A stretch of DNA of 26,874 nucleotides, from NCBI GenBank assembly GCA_964538225.1, contig CAZIDW010000013.1, positions 1 to 26,874 on the forward strand, in the 5' to 3' direction. Positions 1 through 7,237 of the stretch are shown here, piece by piece. This DNA comes from JAFGCR01 sp964538225. Lineage in GTDB: Bacteria > Patescibacteriota > Gracilibacteria > UM-FILTER-43-11. The notes under the pieces are model-generated. The model was given only the letters and a program-made list of their open reading frames with translations, ran no database searches and was not told the origin of the DNA. Both the position numbers and the translations under genes were made by a program. How positions within the stretch are numbered: the stretch's first letter is position 1; each line of letters opens with the position of its first letter.

Positions 1-77
1 GCCCCGAAGGGGTAAATTACAAATTTCAAAAAGTTTCAGATGCCGCCCGGCACAAGAGCCATTCGGACGGGTCAGGT
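1..77 (+). repeat. Left copy of a 77-bp inverted repeat
   Basis: This segment matches the reverse complement of 4411-4487 with a single mismatch (gatgcc here, gatacc there). It carries a short hairpin at its outer end (cccc-gaa-gggg) and a GC-rich palindromic stretch (gccgcccggc). It ends 9 bp before the lepA start codon, so it forms the lepA upstream region. The window begins inside or exactly at its edge, so the true left boundary is unknown. Confidence 0.9.
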
Positions 78-86
78 GTAATTATC

Positions 87-1901
87 ATGAAAAATATACG
101 AAATTTCTGCATCATCGCGCATATCGACCACGGCAAATCCACGCTGGCGGACCGGTTTCTGGAAATCACCAAAACCATTGAAAAACGGGGGATGACCCAC
201 GGCCAGCTTCTGGACACAATGGACCTGGAGCAGGAACGGGGCATCACCATCAAACTTCAGCCAGTGCGCATGGATTATGAGGGATACATCCTGAACCTTA
301 TCGACACGCCGGGGCATGTGGATTTTACCTATGAAGTCAGCCGCAGTATCGCGGCCTGCGAAGGGGCGATTTTAGTCATCGACGCGACACAGGGCATCGA
401 GGCCCAGACCCTCGCGAACCTATATATGGCCATGGAATACGACCTGAAGATCCTTCCGGTCATCAATAAAATCGACATGCCGGCCGCGGATCCGAAACGC
501 ATCAAGACCGAAATCGAAAACATGCTGGCCATTCCAAAAGAAGAGATCATCGAAGTATCCGCGAAAACCGGGGAAAACGTGGACGCCGTGCTGCAGGCAA
601 TCATTGACCGCATCCCTTCGCCGGATGAGGCAGGAATGCGGAAACGGTTTGGCATCAAAAACGATGAGGAGGCCAAAGCGCTTGTCTTTGATTCCGTTTA
701 TGATTCTTACCGAGGTGTGGTGGCGTATGTGCGGCTGGTAAGCGGAACATTTAAAAAGGGGGATGAGCTGAGGTTCTTAAACGCCACAACCGATATCGAA
801 GTGACGGATCTGGGCTATTTCCGTCCACAATACCAGTCTCAAAAAGAACTCAAACCCGGTGAAGTCGGCTATGTGGTCACCGGCCTGAAATCCGTAGGGG
901 AGGCCCGTGTAGGGGATACCATCTGGAAAGGAGACAAATCCCTGATCCCGAAAGCCAAACCGCTTCCTGGCTATAAAAAAGTGACGCCCATGGTGTATTC
1001 GGGGATCTACTGCGTGGACAATGATGACTTTCCCCGCTTACGGGACTCACTGGATAAGCTGACCCTTAACGATGCCGCGCTGGTATATGAACCCGATCAG
1101 TCCCCTGCTCTTGGTTCCGGATTCCGCTGCGGTTTTCTGGGGCTTTTGCATATGGATATCGTGCAGGAGCGGCTGGAGCGCGAATATAACCTGGATCTCA
1201 TCGTCACAGCGCCGTCGGTTTCTTATATCGTCAATAAAAAAGACGGCGCCCGCGAAACAATCTCCACCCCATCTGAGATGCCGGACCCGAATGAGATCGG
1301 CTCCATTGAAGAGCCCTGGGTGAAAATGGAGGTGGTCTGCCCAAAAGACGCGGTGGGCGGCGTGATGAAACTGACCCAGCAGCGTCGCGGCATTTACAAG
1401 AACATGAGTTATATGGATGAGGGCCGCGTACTGGCGTTGTTTGAAATGCCGCTGGCCACCGTCATCATTGATTTTTATAACGCGCTTAAAAACGTGAGCA
1501 GCGGGTATGCCTCGATGAATTATGATTTTATGGAATTCCGCGAGCAGAACCTGGTTAAAATGGATATCCTGGTGGCCGGGGAAAAGGTCGACAGCCTGTC
1601 GGTTATCTGCCATTTTTCAGAGGCGGAAGGGCTGGGGCGGCGACTGGCCAAAAAACTCAAAGAAGTGATTCCGCGCGCCCAGTTCGCCATCGCTATCCAG
1701 GCGGCCATCGGCGGGAAGGTCATCGCGCGCGAGACCATTTCCGCCTACCGGAAAGATGTGACTGCCAAGTTGTACGGCGGGGATGTGACCCGCAAAAACA
1801 AACTCCTTAAAAAACAGAAAAAAGGGAAGAAGCGGATGAAACAGGTGGGCAATGTGGCTTTGCCTCAGGACGCGTTCCAGGCTATTCTTAAGAAGGACTA
1901 A
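87..1901 (+). CDS. lepA: Elongation factor 4 (LepA), back-translocating ribosomal GTPase
   Basis: LepA binds the ribosome and uses GTP in translation, acting on stalled or mis-translocated complexes. All GTPase motifs are present: P-loop AHIDHGKST (residues 11-19), switch I RGIT (51-54), DTPGH (74-78), NKID (127-130) and SAKTG (158-162). The protein is 604 residues, close to the usual ~600. Its C-terminal end has the basic LepA-specific tail (RKNKLLKKQKKGKKRMKQ) that enters the ribosome. The ATG at 87 gives the standard N-terminus directly before the P-loop. The upstream DNA is the 77-bp repeat; a weak AGGTG sits about nine bases before the start and is the nearest thing to a Shine-Dalgarno site in the window. 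The identification is secure. Confidence 0.98.
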   Translation: MKNIRNFCIIAHIDHGKSTLADRFLEITKTIEKRGMTHGQLLDTMDLEQERGITIKLQPVRMDYEGYILNLIDTPGHVDFTYEVSRSIAACEGAILVIDATQGIEAQTLANLYMAMEYDLKILPVINKIDMPAADPKRIKTEIENMLAIPKEEIIEVSAKTGENVDAVLQAIIDRIPSPDEAGMRKRFGIKNDEEAKALVFDSVYDSYRGVVAYVRLVSGTFKKGDELRFLNATTDIEVTDLGYFRPQYQSQKELKPGEVGYVVTGLKSVGEARVGDTIWKGDKSLIPKAKPLPGYKKVTPMVYSGIYCVDNDDFPRLRDSLDKLTLNDAALVYEPDQSPALGSGFRCGFLGLLHMDIVQERLEREYNLDLIVTAPSVSYIVNKKDGARETISTPSEMPDPNEIGSIEEPWVKMEVVCPKDAVGGVMKLTQQRRGIYKNMSYMDEGRVLALFEMPLATVIIDFYNALKNVSSGYASMNYDFMEFREQNLVKMDILVAGEKVDSLSVICHFSEAEGLGRRLAKKLKEVIPRAQFAIAIQAAIGGKVIARETISAYRKDVTAKLYGGDVTRKNKLLKKQKKGKKRMKQVGNVALPQDAFQAILKKD

Positions 1902-2109
1902 CTAATTGGAGACCTTTCGCCCTTCGATTTCTCTCAGCGCGAAGGAGGCCTAGTGGTTATTTCACTGGAACACTGGAGCGCCTTGTCACTTGATCACAAG
2001 TGAGTCAGTGATCCAGTGAAAAGTGATCCAGTGAAAAGTGATCCAGTGAAAAGTGATCCAGTGATAAAAATAACCAATTAGGCTACCAATTAGGCCTCTA
2101 ATTAGAAAT
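1902..2109. repeat. Intergenic palindromic element with 15-bp tandem units
   Basis: This 208-bp gap between lepA and ribE is almost entirely repeats. Four tandem 15-bp copies of agtgatccagtgaaa lie at 2007-2066 (the last ends in gata). Left of them are inverted versions of the same word (ttcactgg, cactgg) and a perfect small hairpin cacttg-atca-caagtg near the centre. The outer parts also mirror one another: cctagtggttattt on the left against aataaccaattagg on the right, followed by two 12-bp ccaattaggc words. A hairpin ccttcg/cgaagg follows the lepA stop without a clear T-run. No ORF or RNA gene was seen here. Confidence 0.8.
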
Positions 2110-2691
2110 ATGTTCACAGGAATCATCGAAACCACCGGCACGGTTACGAAAAAAACTGATACTCACATCACCATTAAGGCGCCTGAAATCGTGTCGGATT
2201 TGAAAAAAGGCGGCAGTATTGCGGTGGATGGGGTATGTTTAACGGCCACTGCATTTTCGGATAGCGGTTTTTCAGCTGATTTTATGCCGGAGACCGTCCA
2301 AAAGACTATTATCAGAAATTATAAAAAAGGCGACAAGGTAAATCTGGAACTCCCGATGAAAACAGACGCGCGGTTTGAGGGCCATATGGTCACCGGCCAT
2401 GTTGAAGGTGTGGGAAAAATAACGGATATCAAGGAAGAAGGAAATTCGTTTGTGTTGGCTATTGAGACTCCTGACTGCCTGATGAAATATATCGCTGAAA
2501 AAGGCTCCATCACCGTCAATGGCATCAGTTTAACCGTTGTCAGTATCCCGAACGGACAGTTCACCGTGAGCATCATCCCCCACACATGGGAAACAACGAA
2601 TTTAAGCTTGCTTAAAATCGATGATGCGGTAAATTTAGAAACTGATATTCTTGCGAAACATATTGAAAGGCTTTTAATTTTCAACGCTTAA
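2110..2691 (+). CDS. ribE: Riboflavin synthase, alpha subunit type
   Basis: This enzyme dismutates two 6,7-dimethyl-8-ribityllumazine molecules into riboflavin, the last step of the pathway. The protein has 193 residues and opens with the family signature MFTGIIE. It has the expected duplicated beta-barrel plan: barrel 1 at about 1-86 with SIAVDGVCLT, barrel 2 at about 87-185 with the matching SITVNGISLT. The family motif GGHxVxGHVD is present as EGHMVTGHVEG (90-100). Its stop lies 13 bp before ribH, so the two form an operon and catalyse consecutive reactions. Neither ribBA nor ribD is in the window. There is no Shine-Dalgarno motif before the ATG. Confidence 0.96.
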   Translation: MFTGIIETTGTVTKKTDTHITIKAPEIVSDLKKGGSIAVDGVCLTATAFSDSGFSADFMPETVQKTIIRNYKKGDKVNLELPMKTDARFEGHMVTGHVEGVGKITDIKEEGNSFVLAIETPDCLMKYIAEKGSITVNGISLTVVSIPNGQFTVSIIPHTWETTNLSLLKIDDAVNLETDILAKHIERLLIFNA

Positions 2692-2704
2692 TTTTCGACT
2701 GCTC

Positions 2705-3178
2705 ATGAGTGACATGAAGACCAATCTCCATTCTGATATAAAAGCGCCCAAAGGCGCCAAAATCGCCATCGCGGTGAGCGAATACAACGCGGATATCACC
2801 CAGGTGCTTCTGAAAAGCTGTCAGGAAGAACTAGTCATCAGAGGGGTGCTGACTAAAAATATATCAGTGGTCAACGCACCAGGTTCTTTTGAACTTCCGT
2901 ACGTCTGCAAACAGCTGGCGGATGCCGGGGGCTTCGACGCCATCATTGCTTTGGGAGCGGTGGTCCGGGGGGAGACGCCCCATTTTGATTATATTGCTTT
3001 TGCGGCCGCACACGGTATAATGGAAGTCGGTTTAGCCAATAAAGTGCCCGTTATCTTCGGCGTATTGACAACGGAAAATCCCAAACAGGCCAAAGCCCGT
3101 ATCCAGGGGGGAAACCGGGGAGACAAAGGCGTGGAGGCCGCTATCACTGCTTTAAAAATGATTCACTTAAACTCTTAA
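2705..3178 (+). CDS. ribH: 6,7-dimethyl-8-ribityllumazine synthase
   Basis: RibH condenses 5-amino-6-ribitylaminouracil with 3,4-dihydroxy-2-butanone 4-phosphate to give the lumazine substrate of RibE. The 157-residue protein contains the substrate-loop signature GAVVRGETPHFDY, with the probable catalytic His at residue 92, and NAPGSFELPY (57-66). The phosphate-site segment near the C-terminus reads GVLTTEN, then GGNRGDKGVEAA. Length is typical for the family; most RibH form pentamers or 60-mer shells, which cannot be told from sequence here. An alternative ATG three codons downstream is possible. It lies between ribE and a STAS gene with tight spacing, so one transcript is likely. Confidence 0.96.
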   Translation: MSDMKTNLHSDIKAPKGAKIAIAVSEYNADITQVLLKSCQEELVIRGVLTKNISVVNAPGSFELPYVCKQLADAGGFDAIIALGAVVRGETPHFDYIAFAAAHGIMEVGLANKVPVIFGVLTTENPKQAKARIQGGNRGDKGVEAAITALKMIHLNS

Positions 3179-3181
3179 ATT

Positions 3182-3541
3182 ATGCAAGCATTAGAAATCA
3201 CTATCGAACCTGTTTCCGATCTGCCCAATACCCATGTCGCCCATTTTCAGGGAGCATTTGACGGTGGCGTCAAAGAGCCGCTCGAATCGATGGAAAAACT
3301 GATCATGGAAAGTACTGAAAAAACTGTGGTGATCTTTGATTTAAAAAGCCTGGATTATTTAAACAGCTATGCCATCGGCCAGCTGGTCGCCTGGCACAAT
3401 CATTTAAAGAAAAACGGCGGCCGGCTCATCATCGCCGGCCCCAGCAAAAATGTGGAAGACATCTTTAACATCGTGGGTATTTCTACCATGCTGAAGATCT
3501 TCCCGGATGTGGAAAGCGCCGTTGCATCACTAAAAAGCTAG
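3182..3541 (+). CDS. STAS-domain protein, anti-sigma factor antagonist-like
   Basis: The 119-residue protein is a single STAS domain of the SpoIIAA/RsbV type. Such proteins normally bind and disarm a kinase-type anti-sigma factor and are switched off by phosphorylation of one serine. The core strand-loop-helix is visible as VVIFDLKSLDYLNSYAIG, where Ser62 is the expected phosphorylation site and Asp53 lies in the preceding strand. A second family-typical strand is GGRLIIAGP, followed by VEDIFNIVGISTMLKIF. It starts 3 bp after ribH and is therefore probably co-transcribed with the riboflavin genes. No RsbW-type kinase or SpoIIE-type phosphatase is in the window, so the partner is unknown. The domain call is strong; the role is inferred. 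Confidence 0.88.
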   Translation: MQALEITIEPVSDLPNTHVAHFQGAFDGGVKEPLESMEKLIMESTEKTVVIFDLKSLDYLNSYAIGQLVAWHNHLKKNGGRLIIAGPSKNVEDIFNIVGISTMLKIFPDVESAVASLKS

Positions 3542-3571
3542 TGGACTTCTAATGGATTGCTGATTATTTAT
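3541..3571. repeat. Copy of the CTAATGGA word family
   Basis: The stretch following the STAS stop reads tggacttctaatggattgctgatt. This is very similar to the words at 25194-25225 (tggacttctgatgg, ctaatggatagct) and to the complement of the 17408-17451 array. It is a short degenerate member of that dispersed 11-bp-periodic family. Confidence 0.5.
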
Positions 3572-3684
3572 GGTGCGCGTATACGCGGCCCTTCGGGCCT
3601 ACGCATGCCTGCCTGCGATTCAACTGAACTCATCGAAGTCCGGCAAGCAGGTGCGCACATGCGTACCTTGCGTACATGCGCACC
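3572..3684. repeat. 113-bp intergenic element with 15-bp terminal inverted repeats
   Basis: The ends are ggtgcgcgtatacgc (3572-3586) and the complement of ggtgcgcatgtacgc (3670-3684), matching at 13 of 15 positions. Inside are a hairpin ggccc-ttc-gggcc, a partial cctgc/gcagg pairing, and repeated gcgcac, gcgtac and catgcg words. It lies between two convergent genes and could stop transcription from both sides, although there is no T-run. It resembles a REP or miniature inverted-repeat element. No protein is supported here. Confidence 0.65.
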
Positions 3685-3701
3685 TATCAATTAGTGGTCG
3701 A

Positions 3702-4385
3702 TCAGCTTTTATGTTCAAGGTGTTTCTGTTCCTTCACCTGTTCTTCCAGATTTTTGACGATTTCCACAAATACCCCTTCCATAAAATCGCGCAGGCGCTG
3801 GAAATCCATCTCGATCTGATGGTCTGCCAGGTAATTGCGTAAAATGAATGAGGCCAGCTGGATAGGGGTGGAGGAGAGCTGGCGCTGCGGACCGGGTGCT
3901 ACAATGGATTCCAGAAGGCGGTGGGGTTTTTTAGAGGCGACTTCAAGCATATGCTGGGTCCATTCATCGATGGCTTTTTTGTGATCCGGGGGTAAAGTCT
4001 GAAAATCAGCTTTCTGGTGAAGGGTGAGGGCGGTCTCTTCTTTTTGTTTTCCCTGTTTGCCGGCTTCCAATAATCCTTTGACTTCTTTCTTGGCTTTTTT
4101 ATCCACCAGGGAAAGGATGGCGATGATGAATTCGGACGGAATGTTCTGGGCCACTGTGCGGGACACCAGTAAAAACAAATCTGTGTTCCGGGGCTGACTT
4201 AAAAAGCGGACGATGATGACGGCCAGGCTGTTGTCATGCGCTTTGGCCTGCCCCTCTTCCTGCTGAAGGTCCTGCATGGCCTGCTGCTGACGCCGTACCT
4301 CCTCACGGAATTGCTCGTCACTCATCTCTTTTTTTTCTGAGGGGGCGGGGCCGGTGAATGTTTCGAAATCGCCCTGTTCTGACAT
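3702..4385 (-). CDS. Conserved-looking hypothetical helical protein
   Basis: This 227-residue protein matches no family I recognise. Residues 1-50 are charged and Gln/Glu-rich (FREEVRRQQQAMQDLQQEE) and probably form a helix or coiled coil. A more hydrophobic segment follows at about 53-96 (NSLAVIIVRFLSQ, NTDLFLLVSRTVAQNIPSEFIIAILSLV), then Lys-rich linkers and a helical C-terminal half ending LRDFMEGVFVEIVKNLEEQVKEQ. There is no signal peptide and no clear membrane span. The start codon lies 26 bp from the right-hand 77-bp repeat, which has the same orientation toward this gene as the left copy has toward lepA. It converges on the STAS gene. Confidence 0.8.
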   Translation of the reverse strand: MSEQGDFETFTGPAPSEKKEMSDEQFREEVRRQQQAMQDLQQEEGQAKAHDNSLAVIIVRFLSQPRNTDLFLLVSRTVAQNIPSEFIIAILSLVDKKAKKEVKGLLEAGKQGKQKEETALTLHQKADFQTLPPDHKKAIDEWTQHMLEVASKKPHRLLESIVAPGPQRQLSSTPIQLASFILRNYLADHQIEMDFQRLRDFMEGVFVEIVKNLEEQVKEQKHLEHKS

Positions 4386-4410
4386 AATTTTATTTAAAGT
4401 TACATCTGAT

Positions 4411-4487
4411 ACCTGACCCGTCCGAATGGCTCTTGTGCCGGGCGGTATCTGAAACTTTTTGAAATTTGTAATTTACCCCTTCGGGGC
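4411..4487 (-). repeat. Right copy of the 77-bp inverted repeat
   Basis: This segment is the reverse-complement partner of 1-77, with one mismatch. It lies just upstream of the minus-strand gene starting at 4385. Read on the plus strand, its outer end is ccccttcgggg, able to form a tight UUCG-type hairpin. The two copies bound a 4.3-kb block carrying lepA, ribE, ribH, the STAS gene and the unknown gene. Confidence 0.9.
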
Positions 4488-4489
4488 GT

Positions 4490-4557
4490 AATTTGTAACT
4501 GGTAACTTAATCGCTGCAAGTTACAAGTTACGAGTTACAAGTTACGAGTTACAAATT
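4490..4557. repeat. Heptamer repeat array inside a 19-bp inverted repeat
   Basis: Five tandem 7-bp units, agttaca or agttacg in alternation, occupy 4519-4553. The array's right part pairs with 4490-4508: the arms aatttgtaactggtaactt and aagttacgagttacaaatt are reverse complements at 18 of 19 positions. The words gttac and aaattac also occur in the adjoining 77-bp repeat, so the two elements may be related. The remaining DNA to rpmA (4558-4621) is AT-rich with a small catgt/acatg pairing and nothing else I can name. Confidence 0.85.
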
Positions 4558-4621
4558 CCAAAAGGTCACATGTAAATAAATATTAACATGCTTTTCGGTT
4601 GGAAATAAATGAAAGTTGGAT

Positions 4622-4900
4622 TCAGACGGAGGCGATGTGCACCAGGCGGTCTTTGAATGACCGGCCATCGTATTTCTTCCTGCGTTTTTCCGTGAATTTC
4701 ACCACGCCGTCCTTTAGGGCGAAGAGGGTAAAATCTTTGCCCACGCCGACGTTTTCCCCCGCATGGTATTTAGTGCCTTTCTGGCGCACCAGGATATTGC
4801 CGGCTTTCACCGACTGATCCGCGTATAGCTTAACACCTAATCGTTTGGATTGTGAATCGCGGCCGTTTTTGGTGGATCCACCAGCTTTCTTGTGTGACAT
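4622..4900 (-). CDS. rpmA: Large ribosomal subunit protein bL27
   Basis: bL27 sits near the peptidyl-transferase centre of the 50S subunit, its N-terminal tail reaching toward the P-site tRNA. The 92-residue protein starts with SHKKAGGSTKNGRDSQSKRLGVK, the bL27 hallmark (second residue Ser where Ala is usual). It continues with GNILVRQKGTKYHAGENVGVGKDFTLFALKDGVVKF. There is no Firmicutes-type cleavable N-terminal extension. rplU (bL21), the normal operon partner, is not adjacent: the gene stands alone between two repeat-rich gaps. Confidence 0.97.
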   Translation of the reverse strand: MSHKKAGGSTKNGRDSQSKRLGVKLYADQSVKAGNILVRQKGTKYHAGENVGVGKDFTLFALKDGVVKFTEKRRKKYDGRSFKDRLVHIASV

Positions 4901-4951
4901 GGTTTCTGATAATTATCTGATTGATTTCTAATAGTGCAAGAGCGGGTAGAT

Positions 4952-4978
4952 TTTATAGGGTTTTTTTATTTATGGCAA
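4952..4978 (-). promoter_or_regulatory. Possible rpmA promoter
   Basis: On the minus strand TTGCCA (4978-4973) is followed after 15 bp by TATAAA (4957-4952), about 50 bp before the rpmA ATG. The spacing is shorter than the ideal 17 bp, so this is only a candidate. Confidence 0.35.
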
Positions 4979-4986
4979 GGTTTTTT

Positions 4987-5068
4987 CCAATTGAGGACCC
5001 AATCGAAGGCCCAATTGACTGAATATCAGAAGTGCAATCCACTAGGTCTTCAACGGGCCTTCAATTGG
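4987..5068. repeat. Palindromic intergenic element with CCAATTGA words
   Basis: About 11-bp-spaced copies of ccaattga or ccaatcgaagg lie at 4987-5018. The word returns in the opposite orientation at 5055-5068 (gggccttcaattgg). The arm 4999-5012 pairs with 5055-5068 at 13 of 14 positions. The element sits between rpmA and the promoter at 5079, outside both genes. Confidence 0.7.
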
Positions 5069-5078
5069 TATTAAGGCA

Positions 5079-5107
5079 TTGCTTTTTGCTCCTAGCTATG
5101 CTATAAT
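5079..5107 (+). promoter_or_regulatory. Sigma-70-type promoter for the 5128-7735 operon
   Basis: TTGCTT (5079-5084), a 17-bp spacer and TATAAT (5102-5107), with TG one base before the -10, make a consensus-like extended promoter. Transcription would begin near 5114, giving a leader of only about 14 nt before the ATG at 5128. Confidence 0.8.
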
Positions 5108-5127
5108 ACTTTGATAACTTTAAAAAA

Positions 5128-5475
5128 ATGCCTGAACAGAACCTTCCCGCAGACAAGAATACCCTTGAAAATCTTTACCAGGAGACCATCGATTACCATC
5201 GGGGTTATCTGAAACGCCTGCATGAGGCTTTCAACAAACATTGTGAGGAAATCGGATCAAAATATAAAGAAAAAATAAATCAAATCGATGAATCCGATGA
5301 TGATGCCAGGAAAAAAATCCTGATAGCGGAACAGAAAGAGCTCGATGAAGCCCTGGGGCAGCTTGAGACCGCCATCAACTGGAACAATACCGAGGCGCGG
5401 AAAAAGCTGGAAGAGATTCAGAAAAAAATCGAGGAGAGCGCTATGGACCTGGAGAAAGAACTCGCTAACTTATAA
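5128..5475 (+). CDS. Small charged coiled-coil protein, unknown function
   Basis: This 115-residue protein is almost wholly predicted helix. It is rich in Lys and Glu with hydrophobic residues in heptad-like spacing (KYKEKINQIDE, LDEALGQLETAINW, ARKKLEEIQKKIEESAMDLEKEL). It has no signal peptide, cysteines or membrane segment. It is the first gene after the strong promoter and lies 32 bp before the first of three leader-sharing genes. It lacks their leader, so it may be a structural or chaperone-like partner. That role is inferred from position only. Confidence 0.8.
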   Translation: MPEQNLPADKNTLENLYQETIDYHRGYLKRLHEAFNKHCEEIGSKYKEKINQIDESDDDARKKILIAEQKELDEALGQLETAINWNNTEARKKLEEIQKKIEESAMDLEKELANL

Positions 5476-5507
5476 TTTCAAAACAAATATCCTTTAATTC
5501 AAGAGCC

Positions 5508-6119
5508 ATGAAAGAATTATTCCAAAAATTATCCAACTTTTTCAGTTTTGGTAAGGAGCACCGTTTGGCCAACGTGGACGCACCAACCCCTGCCCCTGAA
5601 CAAATGCCGGAAACTCAGGAGGCAGAAACCGCTCCTCCGAAAACACCTGAAGAAGGAGTTAAAAAAGCGGAAGCTGAAGGCAAAAAAACGAGTGAAAAGG
5701 CTAATACACAATTAGAGGAATTTAAAATGGAACCGGTTAATGTCATGGAAAAGGCGCCTAAAGAGGGTGCAGAAGGCCGTTTCGCAGAAAAACATCCGGA
5801 GGTAGCTGGAGGTCTGGAGGCCGCAAAAGAAATAACCGAAGGATTTACCAGGGAAAAGGAGGCAGAAACAGTGGCTGACACCGGGGAAGTTGAAATGAAG
5901 CCGGTTAATGTCATGGAGGCGCCTAACGAGGAGGAGGTTCATGAAAACCTGATGGCTAAAGCGGGTATGAAGGAATTTTTCGATGCTTTGAGTGGTGATC
6001 AAGTCGCTGAACTGTTCGGCGGGGCTGATAAAGAAGGACTGGCCGCGACGTTTGAGCCCCTGGAGGAAGAGGAAACTAAATTAGCCGGCGGCCACGCCAG
6101 AGGCGTCGCACCCAAATAA
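5508..6119 (+). CDS. Leader-sharing acidic motif-repeat protein, paralogue A
   Basis: This 203-residue protein belongs to no family I know. Residues 1-20 (MKELFQKLSNFFSFGKEHRL) form a probable amphipathic helix that also starts the next two proteins. After it comes a Pro/Ala/Glu-rich stretch likely to be disordered, with PKTPEEGV at 44-51 shared with paralogue C. The motif PVNVME occurs twice (76-81 and 132-137), each preceded by an acidic or basic residue and Met. A short helical patch (MKEFFDALSGDQVAELFG, 154-171) is followed by FEPL (182-185), the motif repeated in paralogue C, and a basic tail. Without a hydrophobic signal core it is probably cytoplasmic or peripherally membrane-bound. 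Confidence 0.85.
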   Translation: MKELFQKLSNFFSFGKEHRLANVDAPTPAPEQMPETQEAETAPPKTPEEGVKKAEAEGKKTSEKANTQLEEFKMEPVNVMEKAPKEGAEGRFAEKHPEVAGGLEAAKEITEGFTREKEAETVADTGEVEMKPVNVMEAPNEEEVHENLMAKAGMKEFFDALSGDQVAELFGGADKEGLAATFEPLEEEETKLAGGHARGVAPK

Positions 6120-6145
6120 AAATAAATATTTCTAAACCAAGAATC

Positions 6146-7213
6146 ATGAAGGAATTATTCCAAAAGTTATCCAACTTATTCACCTTTGGTAAGGAAGCCC
6201 GCCTAGCTAATCAGGAGGCGCCGGATATGTCCGGGCCGGATGATTCAAACATCGACCCCATGAAAGTCCCATTAGGTCAAGAAGCACCAGATATGTCCGG
6301 GCCGGAATTGGCGGGTGAACATACCATTGAGGAACAATCGAAGCTTGCTCCTGAATTTAAAAAAAGGGAGGCGGCCGAAAAAGTCGCCAGGGCAGAAACC
6401 GGTGTCCGCAAACTGGAAGAGAAACGGGAGCCAAAAAAACCTGAACTGAGTGAGAAAGAAAAAAGAATCTTAGATTTTGAAGAAACCGGGGGAGGCCGCC
6501 GGACAGAGGAACAGGCAACTATCGCTCGGGCGGAAAAAAAGAAAGAGAAAGCCAAACCGACCCGATCTGAAAAGGAATCGCTTCCGAAACAGGCGGAATA
6601 CATGAGGGTCGAGAAAGACGAAGCCACGAAAGGCAAAGAGGTCAGCAGAGAGGTGATCACCAAACATTTTAATTACCTACGGTCGGTTTTAAGTGATTTT
6701 AAACCAGACGACTTGAAAACAGCGACTGACATCCTTTTTGGCCGCGGCCATGAACAAATGCAAATGGGGACCAGCCCCGAGGACACCATGAAATATGTAA
6801 ACGTCCTTCAGGAAAGCGGGGAACTGAAACCCCTTGTTGAAACCGCGCTGGACCTTTATAAAAACGGAAATCAGGAAGACGTCGACTCGTTCGCCTTCTG
6901 GGTCGACAAATATATACGGGACAGGACGCGCACCAAGGAGGCGGCCGAAAAATTAAGCCCTGATTATATCGGCATTGAAAAAGACGCTATTAAAAAAGAG
7001 GTTCAGAACCTGATCGCTGATTTTTCAGGACGACCGATGGAAGCGGAAGAACCTGTTTATGTGGCTGAGAAAGAAAACAGAAAGCCCGTGTCGGACGCTT
7101 TTGTGAAAGAATGGACCGGCGGTTACGAGGATGATAAAGAATGGGGACCGGAAGAGGATGAGGCAGAAAAAACCGAGGTGGCCGGCACACCCACACGTAG
7201 ACCCGGACAATAA
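6146..7213 (+). CDS. Leader-sharing acidic motif-repeat protein, paralogue B
   Basis: This 355-residue protein begins with the shared leader MKELFQKLSNLFTFGKEARL. EAPDMSGP then occurs twice (24-31 and 46-53). Residues 60-165 are highly charged with Lys/Glu runs. Residues about 168-285 look like a folded helical region (HFNYLRSVLSDFKPDDLKTA, MKYVNVLQESGELKPLVETA, SFAFWVDKYIRD) that the other two paralogues lack. The tail is acidic and ends TPTRRPGQ, similar to KPTREPR in paralogue C. It follows paralogue A by 26 bp in the same operon. Function is unknown. Confidence 0.85.
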   Translation: MKELFQKLSNLFTFGKEARLANQEAPDMSGPDDSNIDPMKVPLGQEAPDMSGPELAGEHTIEEQSKLAPEFKKREAAEKVARAETGVRKLEEKREPKKPELSEKEKRILDFEETGGGRRTEEQATIARAEKKKEKAKPTRSEKESLPKQAEYMRVEKDEATKGKEVSREVITKHFNYLRSVLSDFKPDDLKTATDILFGRGHEQMQMGTSPEDTMKYVNVLQESGELKPLVETALDLYKNGNQEDVDSFAFWVDKYIRDRTRTKEAAEKLSPDYIGIEKDAIKKEVQNLIADFSGRPMEAEEPVYVAEKENRKPVSDAFVKEWTGGYEDDKEWGPEEDEAEKTEVAGTPTRRPGQ

Positions 7214-7237
7214 AATTATTTTTTAAACATGAATCCT

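Noticed and set aside
1047..1613. 188-codon minus-strand frame within lepA
   Set aside because: It is a shadow of the lepA codons without start signals or family features.
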